From positions 443,465 to 507,464 of the forward strand of contig JANPZW010000013.1 of assembly GCA_024707385.1 (NCBI GenBank): a stretch of DNA of 64,000 nt. Reading direction: 5' to 3'. Source of the stretch: Cellvibrionaceae bacterium. GTDB taxonomy: Bacteria; Pseudomonadota; Gammaproteobacteria; Pseudomonadales; Cellvibrionaceae. The notes under the pieces are model-generated. The model searched no databases, was not told the origin of the DNA, and saw only the letters and a list, made by a program, of their open reading frames with translations. The stretch's first letter is position 1; the number at the start of each line of letters is the position of its first letter. The position numbers and the translations under genes are program-made. Shown here piece by piece: positions 32,229-41,142 of this stretch.

Positions 32229-32292
32229 TTGCCAATAGTGGCCGTTATCAATAGGGGCCTTTACCAATATTGGCTTTTACCAATACTGAAAA
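32229..32292 (-). repeat. 16 bp tandem repeat (4 copies) spanning the thiD stop codon
   Basis: Four adjacent 16-base units start at 32229, 32245, 32261 and 32277; on the plus strand they begin TTGCCAATA, TTATCAATA, TTACCAATA and TTACCAATA. The unit at 32277 is the end of thiD itself (codons for FQYW plus TAA); the other three are diverged copies placed after the stop. They fill most of the thiD-thiC spacer. Confidence 0.8.
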
Positions 32293-33098
32293 AAGTGGTG
32301 GATGGGACCGTTGTGGGGTGTCAGGTGCAGACGGGCACTCTGGGTGATGGCCCCCTGGATATAGGATTTGGCCGCGGCGACGGACTGCTCCAGCGAGAGC
32401 CCCTGCGCTAGCCCGGCGGCGATCGCCGATGCCATGGTGCAGCCGCCGCCGTGGGTGTGGCTGGTCGCCTGACGCGGCGCACTGAAGGACATGACGCCCT
32501 GCTCCGTCACCAGATAATCCACCGCCAACGGCAGATCGGCGTCTCCTCCTTTCAAGAGCACCGCGCGCTTGCTGATCTGGCGCAAGGCCAGGGCCTGTTT
32601 TTCCAGTTCGTCATAACTCGCGGCCGGATGCGTCTCCAGCAGGCGCGCGGCCTCGGCGACATTGGGTGTCACCAGGGTTGCCAGCGGCAGCAGACGCTCG
32701 CGGAAATACTGGGTAACCCCCTCCTCGGTCATCAGGCTGCTGCCGCTGGTGGCGCCCATCACCGGGTCGAGCACCACGGGCAGATGCGTCGCCTCCAAAA
32801 ATCGGGCAACCGTTTCTGCCAGTTCAATATTGGCGAGCATGCCAATTTTAATGGCCGCGACCGGCAGGCCGGACATGACCGCGTCGATCTGCGCCTCCAA
32901 CTGGGCAACCGAAAGAGGAAAGATGCCGGAAACGCCGACTGAATTCTGCGCGGTGATGGCGGTGATGGCGGTGGCGACAAATACTCCGAAAGCCGCGCCG
33001 GTTTTCAGATCCGCCTGAATGCCGGCGCCGCCGCTGCTGTCACTGCCGGCAATACTTAAAACAACCGCTGCGGGTTTTTGGGTGAGGGAAACCGCCAT
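32277..33098 (-). CDS. thiD: Hydroxymethylpyrimidine/phosphomethylpyrimidine kinase
   Basis: Kinase that phosphorylates HMP and HMP-P to HMP-PP for thiamine pyrophosphate synthesis. 273 aa. Ribokinase-fold motifs: LSIAGSDSSGGAGIQADLKT at the start (substrate loop), DPVMGATSGSSL, LVTPNVAEAA and HGGGCTMASAIAAGLAQG (anion hole and catalytic base region; the usual GTGCT is GGGCT here). First gene of the thiD-thiC-nudF run, preceded by a TPP riboswitch about 80 bases upstream of the ATG. Its final codons are the founder unit of a tandem repeat. Confidence 0.93.
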   Translation of the reverse strand: MAVSLTQKPAAVVLSIAGSDSSGGAGIQADLKTGAAFGVFVATAITAITAQNSVGVSGIFPLSVAQLEAQIDAVMSGLPVAAIKIGMLANIELAETVARFLEATHLPVVLDPVMGATSGSSLMTEEGVTQYFRERLLPLATLVTPNVAEAARLLETHPAASYDELEKQALALRQISKRAVLLKGGDADLPLAVDYLVTEQGVMSFSAPRQATSHTHGGGCTMASAIAAGLAQGLSLEQSVAAAKSYIQGAITQSARLHLTPHNGPIHHFFQYW

Positions 33099-33177
33099 AC
33101 ACGTTCTCGACTAATAAAGGAGAAAATAACGAGGAGGGTCGAGCGGACGCGGGACAAGCAGGAAAGGTCGCATCTCG

Positions 33178-33268
33178 TTCCCTCCGCCGGTACTAACCGG
33201 ATCAGGTCAGCGGGTTTTTCTCAGCCAGTGCAGCGCTCTAAAGCGAATGAATTGCACCGGCACCCCGA
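33178..33268 (-). promoter_or_regulatory. TPP riboswitch (THI element)
   Basis: Read on the minus strand, the element has the conserved order GGGGTGCCGG, then GGCTGAGAAAAACCC, then ACCTGATCCGG, then ACCGGCGGAGGGAA. CTGAGA and ACCTGATC are the invariant TPP-contacting segments of this aptamer class. It sits in the thiD leader, so thiamine pyrophosphate should repress thiD-thiC. No clear terminator stem follows, so control may be on translation start. The other half of the spacer (33269-33499), which must hold the promoters of both flanking genes, shows nothing else I can name. Confidence 0.95.
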
Positions 33269-33499
33269 CAAGACGAGCGCACAGTCTAACCAAGCCACCC
33301 TGGCATTTCGAGCACCGATTGACCATTGTTTATAAAAGGTGGCAAATCCAGACAAACAGAAAAGACCGACTGGTCGTTTTCCCTTCTGCAACTTCTGCCT
33401 ATAATTGCTGTCAATCCCGGCCACCAATGGCACACGCTGCGGTGCGACGGGAGTGCTGCTGATTTTGATGCATCCGCGTTTTTTGGAGCCCCGCGATTC

Positions 33500-33772
33500 A
33501 TGTCCCTCAGTATCAACCCCGGCCTCACCTATCAGGTCTCGAACACCGCCTCGCAGCGGGCGATACCGGTAGAGTCGCGACGCGAGGTGGTGGTGCCGGA
33601 AACGGAAGAATCCTCTACCGACCGAAGTGCGCGGCGCTCGGAAAGTTATATTGCGGCTTTGCGGGAATTACGCGCTGAACAGCAGAATCTGGCAACACAT
33701 CCGGCGACGCGGACCTACCTGCAGATCGCGCATTATGAGGGGAACTTTCAACTCGTGGACGTCTATACCTGA
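33500..33772 (+). CDS. Hypothetical protein, 90 aa
   Basis: Start chosen at ATG 33500 (MSLSINPGLTYQVSNTAS); the frame is open further up, but that part overlaps the thiamine leader region and has no coding look. The protein is polar, without signal peptide or membrane helix, with an acidic Glu/Ser stretch (about residues 24-45) and a short helical region (ESYIAALRELRAEQQNL). I do not recognise a family. It lies between the thiamine transcript (divergent) and tolC (same strand, 117 bp upstream of the tolC start). Confidence 0.5.
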   Translation: MSLSINPGLTYQVSNTASQRAIPVESRREVVVPETEESSTDRSARRSESYIAALRELRAEQQNLATHPATRTYLQIAHYEGNFQLVDVYT

Positions 33773-33889
33773 CGCGCGCAGGCGTCTATTTTGAACACGC
33801 CCTGGGCAACAGAATTTCACATGCATTATTCACCCAGCGTGGTTACACTCCCCACGCCTCGTTTTAAACCGACACACCAAAGGAACCAC

Positions 33890-35248
33890 ATGAAAATACG
33901 CATAGCTTCAGGCTTGAGTTCGGTTTGTTGCGCCCTGATTCTCCTCTCCCAATCCGCCACTGCGGAAACTCTGCAGGATATTTATCTCCAGGCGCTGAAA
34001 AATGATCACCGCTTCAAGGCAGCGCAGTCACAGCGGGATGCCGGTGTTGAAAACCGCAATATCAGCCGCGCCGCATTGCTGCCACAAATCGGTGGCACAG
34101 CGGACTGGACCAAAACCCAATTGGATACCGAAGTGGCAACTCAGCAGCGGCCGGCCGGTGAGTATGACCTCGAAGGCAAAGGCTACGGCGCCTCTTTGCG
34201 CCAATCCATTATTGATCTGAGCAATTGGCACAACTACTCCCGCGGCAAAGCGCTTGCCGACATCGCTGAAGCCGAATTGCTGATCGCCCAGGAAGATCTG
34301 ATCCTGCGCACATCCAGAGCTTATTTCGACGCGCTGCAAGCCGTGGACAACCTGGCTACCGCCAAGGCAGAGCAGGACGCGCTCGGCCACCAGCTGGAGC
34401 AGACCAAACAGCGTTTTGCCGTCGGCCTCACCGCGATTACCGAAGTCCACGAAGCCCAGGCGGCTTATGACTCCGCCACCGCCAACCGCCTTGTAGCGGA
34501 CGGCGCCCTCGGGATCGCCTTCGAAGCACTGGAGGTTTTGACCGGGCAGAGCTATCGCTCTCTTTCACCGCTGCTCGACGACTTTCCAGTTGCTCCACCA
34601 CAGCCCAGCAACCGCGAAGAGTGGGTGAAAATGGCGCTCGACAATAACGCCGCGCTCAAAGCCTCCTGGTTTGCTGCCCGCTCCGCGGAAGCCAACTCAA
34701 AAGCGGCCAAAAGCGCTCACCTGCCGACACTGAACGGATCTTTGAATTACGGTCATTCCGAGCAGGAACTGGAGAGCATTACCATCGAAGACCAGAACGC
34801 CACCTCGGTGCGCCTCGATCTCTCGATTCCCATCTTTGCCGGCGGCGGCATCTCCGCCAGCCGCCGCCAGGCAGCCGCGCAGTACGTGCAGGCCCGCGAA
34901 ACCTATCTCCAGACCCAGCGCGACACAGTGCAGAATGCCCGCTCCCGCCACCTGAGCGTGCTGACCACCGCCGCAACTGTCAACGCCCGCAAGCAGGCCA
35001 TCACCTCTAGCCGCAGCGCCCTTGAGGCGACCCAGGCCGGTTACGACGTGGGCACCCGCGATCTGGTCGACGTGCTCAACGCGCAGCGCAACCTCTACAG
35101 CGCCCAGCGCGATTATTTCAACGCTCTGTACAGCTACGTGATCGCCACTCTGCAACTGAAGCAGGCGGCCGGTGTCCTGGTGGCCGCCGATGTCGGCGAG
35201 CTGAACCAGTGGCTGGATCAATCCCGCAGCGTCAATTACACCCCCTGA
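33890..35248 (+). CDS. tolC: TolC family outer membrane efflux channel
   Basis: Trimeric outer-membrane exit duct for tripartite efflux pumps and type I secretion. The start is set at ATG 33890 (MKIRIASGLSS), which has AGGAA 5 bases ahead and begins a clean signal peptide cleaved after SATA; this gives 452 aa. The two internal repeats of the OEP fold are visible, each starting with a helical segment (LQDIYLQALKNDHRF; NREEWVKMALDNNAAL), with repeated GxxxxLSIPIFxGG-type strands (RLDLSIPIFAGGG) and DLVDVLNAQRNLYSAQRDYF near the end. Position next to thiC and glnE is as in Pseudomonas. Confidence 0.93.
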   Translation: MKIRIASGLSSVCCALILLSQSATAETLQDIYLQALKNDHRFKAAQSQRDAGVENRNISRAALLPQIGGTADWTKTQLDTEVATQQRPAGEYDLEGKGYGASLRQSIIDLSNWHNYSRGKALADIAEAELLIAQEDLILRTSRAYFDALQAVDNLATAKAEQDALGHQLEQTKQRFAVGLTAITEVHEAQAAYDSATANRLVADGALGIAFEALEVLTGQSYRSLSPLLDDFPVAPPQPSNREEWVKMALDNNAALKASWFAARSAEANSKAAKSAHLPTLNGSLNYGHSEQELESITIEDQNATSVRLDLSIPIFAGGGISASRRQAAAQYVQARETYLQTQRDTVQNARSRHLSVLTTAATVNARKQAITSSRSALEATQAGYDVGTRDLVDVLNAQRNLYSAQRDYFNALYSYVIATLQLKQAAGVLVAADVGELNQWLDQSRSVNYTP

Positions 35249-35253
35249 TCGTG

Positions 35254-35286
35254 CAGGGCGGGAGGCGCCATGCCCCCGCCCTGTTT
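35254..35286 (+). terminator. Possible weak terminator after tolC
   Basis: CAGGGCGGG (35254-35262) pairs with CCCGCCCTG (35275-35283) as a 9 bp GC stem followed by only TTT. It could partly separate tolC from glnE. Confidence 0.4.
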
Positions 35287-35324
35287 CCGGACGCTCCGCC
35301 ATCTGCTAACCAAGCGAGCCGCCC

Positions 35325-38292
35325 ATGTCCTCCCCCGCAACCGCACTTCAATCCTGTTTTGCCGTCCCCGCCAATCTCGTCAGCCCCACCCGCATTCACC
35401 ACCTGCTAGAACGCCTGCAACGCCGCGCTACGCCAGAACAAGCTGCGGCACTGGCTGAACATCTGGTGGGTGCGCGCCTGGAGCAGTGGCACAAGGTGCT
35501 GATCGGGAGCGATTTTGTCAGTGAAAAGCTGTGTGAAAATCCGCCCTGGCTGCTGGCCCTGGCGAGCGACCCCCAACAGCTGGAAGACCAGGGGCGCGAT
35601 GCGTTGAGCGCGGGCCTGCCGGACGCAAGCGACCCGGTGGAGGTCTGGGACAGCAAACTGCGCCAGTGGCGCTATCGGCAGCTGGCGAGAATCGTCTGGC
35701 GCGACTTCAACCGCCTGGCCGACACCCGCCGCACCGTCGAGGAGCTGACCACCGTGGCGGAGCTGGCGTTGCAGGCGGCTCTCGATTACCACTACACCCA
35801 CCTCTGCCGGGAGATGGGCGAGCCCCGCGACAGCGACGGCGAGCGCCAGCCGATGCTGATTCTCGGCATGGGCAAACTCGGCGCCTGGGAGCTGAATCTC
35901 TCCTCCGATGTAGACCTGATCTTCGCCTACCCCAGCAAAGGCGACACCCACGGCGCGCCGCGCAGTTCCAGCAATCAGGAGTTTTTTACCCGGCTCGGCC
36001 AGCGCCTGATCCGCTCCCTCGATCAAGTGACCGCAGATGGTTTTGTCTTCCGCGTCGATATGCGCCTGCGCCCCTACGGCCAGAGCGGCGCTCTGGTGAG
36101 CACCTTCGATGCCTTGGAGGACTACTATCAGACCCAGGGGCGCGAGTGGGAGCGCTTCGCCATGATCAAAGCGCGGGTGGTGGCGAGCAACGGCACCGCA
36201 GCGCAGACCCAGGAAATGATGGGCCTGTTGCGCCGCTTCACCTATCGCAAATACGTCGATTTTTCGGCCATAGATGCGCTGCGCAATTTAAAGCAGCTGA
36301 TCAATCGCGAGGTAGCGCGCCGGCGCACCCACGACAATGTCAAAGTCGGTCGCGGCGGCATCCGCGAGGTGGAGTTCATCGCTCAGGCTCTTCCAGATTA
36401 TTCGCGGCGGGCGGGACACGGAACTGCAGGAGCGCCGGTTGTTGCGCGTGCTTCCTCTGTTGCAGCAACTCCACTGCCTGCCGCCCGGCGTGGATCAACA
36501 ACTCGCCGAGGCCTATTGTTTCCTGCGTAATGTGGAACACGCGATCCAGGGCTATGACGACCGCCAGAGCCAGGACCTGCCAAAAGATGAACTCGGCCGC
36601 CGCCGCATCGCCCACATTCTCGGTTTTGCCAACTGGACCGAATTCCAGCAGCACCTCAACACCCAGCGCGATCTGGTCCATCAGCAATTCAGTGCGGTTA
36701 TCGCCACTCCAGACGAGCAGAAAAATGATGCCCAGCAGCAAGGTCTCGCCGATTGGCGCTTGTTCTGGCATCACCTCACCGGGCCAGGTGGGGATCCGCA
36801 GGGACTGCTGGAAAAACTCCTGTTCCCGGAGCCGGAGAACACGCTCAAACTGCTGCGCGATCACCTGCTCAGCGCGCCTGCCGTCATGGCCATGGCGGCG
36901 GTCAGCCGCGAGCGTTTCGCCGATCTGGTGCCGCGTTTGCTGCAACGTGTGGCGGAGGCGGAAAACCCCTACCAGACCCTGACGCGCATTATTCCCCTCC
37001 TGGTGGCGACCGCCCGGCGCAGCGCCTATCTGTTGCTGCTGATTGAAAATCCCGAGGCGCTGGATCAATTGGTGGTGCTGACTGAAGCCAGCCCCTGGAT
37101 CGCCCAACAATTGGCGCACCACCCCGCGCTGTTGGACGAACTGCTCAATCCCGCCACACTGTATCGCGTGCCGCCGAAAGAGGATCTCACCCAGGACCTG
37201 CGCCAGCAGGTGCTGCGCATAGATCCGGACGATCTGGAGCAACAGATGGAAGCCCTGCGCTACTTCCGCTCCGCCCACGCCCTCCGGGTGGCCGCCTGTG
37301 AAGTAACCGGCAAACTGCCTCTAATGAAGGTCAGCGATTATCTGACCGAGCTGGCGGAGGTAATTCTGGCCTACGTGCTGCAACTCACCTGGCTGCAGAT
37401 GGTACAACGCCACGGTTATCCAGACGGGGAGGTGCATCAGGAGCCGAATTTCATCATCGTCGCCTACGGCAAGCTGGGCGGCATAGAACTGGCCCACGGT
37501 TCCGACCTGGATCTGGTGTTTCTCCACGGCGCCGATCCCATGGGCACCACCAAGCCCCAGAGCAGCGAGCAGCGCAGCCTGGAGAACACCACTTTCTACG
37601 CGCGCCTCGGGCAGAAGATCATCCACATACTCAACACCCAGACGCCTTCAGGCCAGCTCTATGAGGTGGACATGCGCCTGCGACCTTCGGGCAATTCGGG
37701 CATGTTGGTGACCAGTCTCACCGCGTTCGAGAAATACCAGTTCGAATCCGCCTGGACCTGGGAGCACCAGGCCCTGGTGCGCGCCCGCGCCATCGCCGGG
37801 CGGCCGGAGCTAATGGCCCAGTTCGGCAAGTTGCGCCACCGGATTCTCGCCCAGCAACGCGACCAGGCGAAACTTCAGCGCGACGTGGTGGAAATGCGCC
37901 AGAAAATGCGCAGCCAACTGGGCAGCAATAAAAAGCAGCTGGCCGAAGGAATGTTTAATTTGAAGCAGGATGCGGGTGGTATCGTCGATATTGAATTTAT
38001 GGTTCAATACGCGGTTCTGGCCTGGTCCCACAGCGATCCCTCACTGCTGGAATACACCGACAATATCCGCATTTTGGGTTGCCTCGCGGCATCCGGCCAG
38101 TTAAGTGCCCAAGAGGTCAACCAGTTAATCGAAGCCTACAAAGCCTTCCGGTCCCTCGGTCACCGCCTAGCGTTACAACAACAGCCTGGAATCGTAGCGG
38201 GTGATCAAGTGGAGTCTGAGCGTCGGATTGTGACCCAAATCTGGCGACGTCTTTTGGACTCCGGCGCAACACTTGAAACAGACGACCCTTAA
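35325..38292 (+). CDS. glnE: Bifunctional glutamine synthetase adenylyltransferase/adenylyl-removing enzyme, frameshifted
   Basis: Adds or removes AMP on glutamine synthetase in response to PII and glutamine. About 988 aa once repaired. The first frame runs to VEFIAQAL; one extra C at 36393-36394 shifts it, and with the C removed QIIRGGRDTELQERRLLRV continues in the frame that ends at 38292. Both nucleotidyltransferase domains are seen: LGMGKLGAWELNLSSDVDLIF in the N-terminal adenylyl-removing half and YGKLGGIELAHGSDLDLVFL in the C-terminal adenylylating half. GIVDIEFMVQYAVL near the end is also typical. Followed 23 bp later by ilvE, as in Pseudomonas. Confidence 0.93.
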
Positions 38293-38315
38293 GTACCCGT
38301 TATTGGAGAATTCCC

Positions 38316-39242
38316 ATGTCATTTGCCGATAGAGACGGCGTTATCTGGTTCGATGGCGAACTGGTTCCCTGGCGCGACGCCAAAGTTCATGTTCTGACCC
38401 ATACCCTGCATTACGGCATGGGTGTCTTTGAAGGCGTGCGCGCCTATCAGGCCGACAGCAAAGGCAGCTGCATCTTCCGCCTGAAAGAGCACACCGACCG
38501 CCTGTTCAACTCCGCCCATATCATGGGTATGGCCATGCCCTGGTCGAAGGAGCAAATCAACGAAGCCCACCGCCAGGTGGTGCGCGAAAACGGTCTGGCC
38601 GAAGCCTACCTTCGCCCCATGGCGTTTTACGGTGCCGAAGGTATGGGCCTGCGCGCTGACAACCTCAAGACTCACGTCATTGTCGCCGCCTGGAACTGGC
38701 CTTCCTATATGTCACCGGAAGCCAAACAACAGGGCATCAAGGTGCGCACCTCCAGCTACACGCGCCACCACGTCAACATCTCCATGTGTAAAGCCAAAGC
38801 CAATGGTCATTACATCAATTCGATGCTGGCGCTGCGCGAAGCCCTGGATTGCGGTTGTGAAGAAGCCCTGCTGCTAGACGCCGAAGGTTACGTCGCAGAA
38901 GGCAGCGGCGAAAACATTTTTGTTGTCCGCGATGGCGTGCTCTACACACCCGAGCTGACCTCCTGCCTCGACGGCATTACCCGCCGAACCATCTTCCAAT
39001 TGGCGGCCGAATGCGGTTATCAGGTGCGCGAGAAACGCATCACCCGTGATGAGGTCTACATCGCCGACGAAGCCTTCTTCACCGGCACCGCGGCGGAAGT
39101 ACTGCCGATCCGTATGCTGGACGGCCGCGCCATAGGCGCCGGTCAGCGCGGCCCGATCACTACGCGCTTGCAGAGCCTGTATTTCGATGCGGTGAAAGGC
39201 AAACTCGACCAGCATCTGGAATGGCTGACACCAGTCAAATAA
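38316..39242 (+). CDS. ilvE: Branched-chain amino acid aminotransferase
   Basis: PLP-dependent fold-type IV transaminase catalysing the last step of Leu, Ile and Val synthesis. 308 aa. GELVPWRDAKVHVLTHTLHYG and GVFEGVRAY are the N-terminal landmarks; the PLP Lys is in MCKAKANGHYINSML; EGSGENIFVV and the TSCLDGITRRT phosphate-binding loop are intact. A clear Shine-Dalgarno (TTGGAG) precedes the ATG at 38316. It lies 23 bp after glnE and is closed by a terminator hairpin. Confidence 0.96.
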   Translation: MSFADRDGVIWFDGELVPWRDAKVHVLTHTLHYGMGVFEGVRAYQADSKGSCIFRLKEHTDRLFNSAHIMGMAMPWSKEQINEAHRQVVRENGLAEAYLRPMAFYGAEGMGLRADNLKTHVIVAAWNWPSYMSPEAKQQGIKVRTSSYTRHHVNISMCKAKANGHYINSMLALREALDCGCEEALLLDAEGYVAEGSGENIFVVRDGVLYTPELTSCLDGITRRTIFQLAAECGYQVREKRITRDEVYIADEAFFTGTAAEVLPIRMLDGRAIGAGQRGPITTRLQSLYFDAVKGKLDQHLEWLTPVK

Positions 39243-39263
39243 GCTGGATCGCAGCAGGCCAGG

Positions 39264-39295
39264 ACGGGGATGAAATCATCCCCGTTGTTTTATTT
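39264..39295 (+). terminator. Rho-independent terminator after ilvE
   Basis: ACGGGGATGA and TCATCCCCGT form a 10 bp inverted repeat (39264-39285), followed by TGTTTTATTT. It closes the glnE-ilvE unit. Confidence 0.8.
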
Positions 39296-39333
39296 GTTGC
39301 CGCTGCAAGATTGCCAACCCCAAGCCGGAAGCT

Positions 39334-39421
39334 GAATACAATCGCCATGCCCGAATATGATCACCATGCCTAAATACAAGCGCCATGTCTGAATACAATC
39401 ACCATGTCTGAATACAACAGC
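39334..39421 (+). repeat. 19 bp tandem repeat (about 4.7 copies) covering the msbA start codon
   Basis: Units start at 39334, 39353, 39372 and 39391, each 19 bases, of the form GAATACAATCNCCATGYCY, with a partial fifth unit that is the first codons of msbA. Each unit has an ATG (39347, 39366, 39385, 39404). The first three open 8-codon frames (MPEYDHHA, MPKYKRHV, MSEYNHHV) whose stops lie a few bases past the next ATG; the fourth ATG is the msbA start. Confidence 0.9.
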
Positions 39422-41134
39422 GCGAAACTCTACAAACGCCTGCTGACCTACGCTCTGCGCTACCGTTGGTTCCTCGTTATCAGCCTGTCCGGTTTTATCC
39501 TGTTTTCTGCCATGGAGGCGGCCATGGCGCAGATGATGGAATACTTCATCACCGGCCTGGAGAAGCGCGATGCTCAGTACATGTTGGTTGTGCCCATCGC
39601 CGTAGTGGTGCTGCGGGTGCTGCACGGCCTCGGTGGTTATCTCGGCAATTTCTTTATCGCCCGGGTGGGCGTCAATGTGGTGGCGGACCTGCGTAAGGAG
39701 CTGTTTGCCAAACTCGTCTACCTGCCCACCACCTATTACGATCAACACAACAGTGGCGAACTGGTGTCGCTGCTGGTCTACAACATCACCCAGGTCACTG
39801 GTTCGGTCACCAACGCGGTAAAAGTGGTGCTGCGCGACGGCCTCACCGTGATAGCCCTGCTCGGCCTGATGCTCTATCACAACTGGCAGCTCACGCTCTG
39901 CTTTCTGATAACCGCGCCGATCCTCGCCGTGCTCGTGAGCATCGCCAGCCGCTACTTTCGCCGCATCAGCCGGCGCATGCAGACCACCATGGGCGGTGTC
40001 ACCCACATTGCTAACGAAGCTTTACAAGGCTTCCGCCTAGTGCGCAGCTTTGTCGGGCAGAAGTATGAAATTCGCCGCTTCAACGACAACACCGACGAAA
40101 ACACCCGCCTGTCCATCAAGTACGAGCGCGTTGCGGCCTTGCAGGGGCCGGTGTTCCAGATCGTGGTTGCCATAGCCCTCGCAGTGATTCTGTTTCTCGT
40201 TCTGCTGATGTGGGACGACAACGTCGGCTCCGCGATCGCCTATCTCGGCGCCTCCGCCATGATCACCAAACCCCTGCGCCAGCTGACCTCGGTCAATGAA
40301 ATCATTCAGAAGGGGCTGGCGGCGGCCGAGACGATTTTCGCCGTGATCGATCTGGAGCCCGAGCCCGACCAGGGCAATCGGCCCCTCGAAGTGAGCGCCG
40401 GACGTATAGAACTGCGCGACCTCCACTTTCATTACGGCACCGATATCCATGCCCTGCGCGGCGTCAACCTCACCATCGAACCCGGCACCACCGTGGCGCT
40501 GGTAGGCCGTTCGGGCAGCGGCAAAACCACCATTACCAATCTGCTGTTGCGACTGTACGACCCGGCGAGCGGCGCCATTCTTATCGACGGCCAGGATACC
40601 CGCTCGGTGACCCTCAATAGCCTGCGCCGACAGATCGCCCTGGTGAACCAGCAGACCGTCCTGTTCAACGACACGGTTGCGCGCAATATCGCCTACGGCA
40701 GCGACGAGGTGGATATGGAGCGGGTGCGGGAAGCGGCTAAAAATGCCCACGCCCTTGAGTTTATCGAAGCTCTATCGGAGGGCTTTGACACCCTGGTGGG
40801 CGAGCAGGGCGCGCGCCTCTCAGGCGGCCAGCGACAGCGTCTCGCAGTGGCGCGAGCGCTCTACAAAGATGCACCGATTCTGGTGCTGGACGAGGCCACC
40901 TCGGCGCTGGATAACGAGTCGGAAAAAGCCATTCAAGGCGCGCTGGAAGTCTTGCAGAAAGGCCGCACCACACTGATCATCGCCCATCGCCTCTCCACAA
41001 TTGAGAACGCCGATGTGATCGTCGCCATGGACCAGGGAACCATAGTGGAAGTGGGTCGCCACGCCGAACTGCTGGAGCGCAACGGCTATTACGCCAGCCT
41101 TTACGCCGCCCAGTTCAGCGAGATTTCAGGCTGA
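39404..41134 (+). CDS. msbA: Lipid A export ATP-binding/permease protein MsbA
   Basis: Inner-membrane ABC flippase for lipid A-core. 576 aa half-transporter: six membrane helices in residues 1-310, then the ATPase with Walker A GRSGSGKTT, signature LSGGQRQRLAVARAL, Walker B ILVLDEATSALD and switch His in IIAHRLST. Start at 39404 (MSEYNSAKLYKRLL) is the last of four ATGs in a tandem repeat and has no purine-rich ribosome site just upstream, which is unusual for a highly expressed essential gene. waaA follows after 8 bp, so lipid A export and Kdo transfer are co-transcribed. Confidence 0.95.
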   Translation: MSEYNSAKLYKRLLTYALRYRWFLVISLSGFILFSAMEAAMAQMMEYFITGLEKRDAQYMLVVPIAVVVLRVLHGLGGYLGNFFIARVGVNVVADLRKELFAKLVYLPTTYYDQHNSGELVSLLVYNITQVTGSVTNAVKVVLRDGLTVIALLGLMLYHNWQLTLCFLITAPILAVLVSIASRYFRRISRRMQTTMGGVTHIANEALQGFRLVRSFVGQKYEIRRFNDNTDENTRLSIKYERVAALQGPVFQIVVAIALAVILFLVLLMWDDNVGSAIAYLGASAMITKPLRQLTSVNEIIQKGLAAAETIFAVIDLEPEPDQGNRPLEVSAGRIELRDLHFHYGTDIHALRGVNLTIEPGTTVALVGRSGSGKTTITNLLLRLYDPASGAILIDGQDTRSVTLNSLRRQIALVNQQTVLFNDTVARNIAYGSDEVDMERVREAAKNAHALEFIEALSEGFDTLVGEQGARLSGGQRQRLAVARALYKDAPILVLDEATSALDNESEKAIQGALEVLQKGRTTLIIAHRLSTIENADVIVAMDQGTIVEVGRHAELLERNGYYASLYAAQFSEISG

Positions 41135-41142
41135 AAGGCGCC

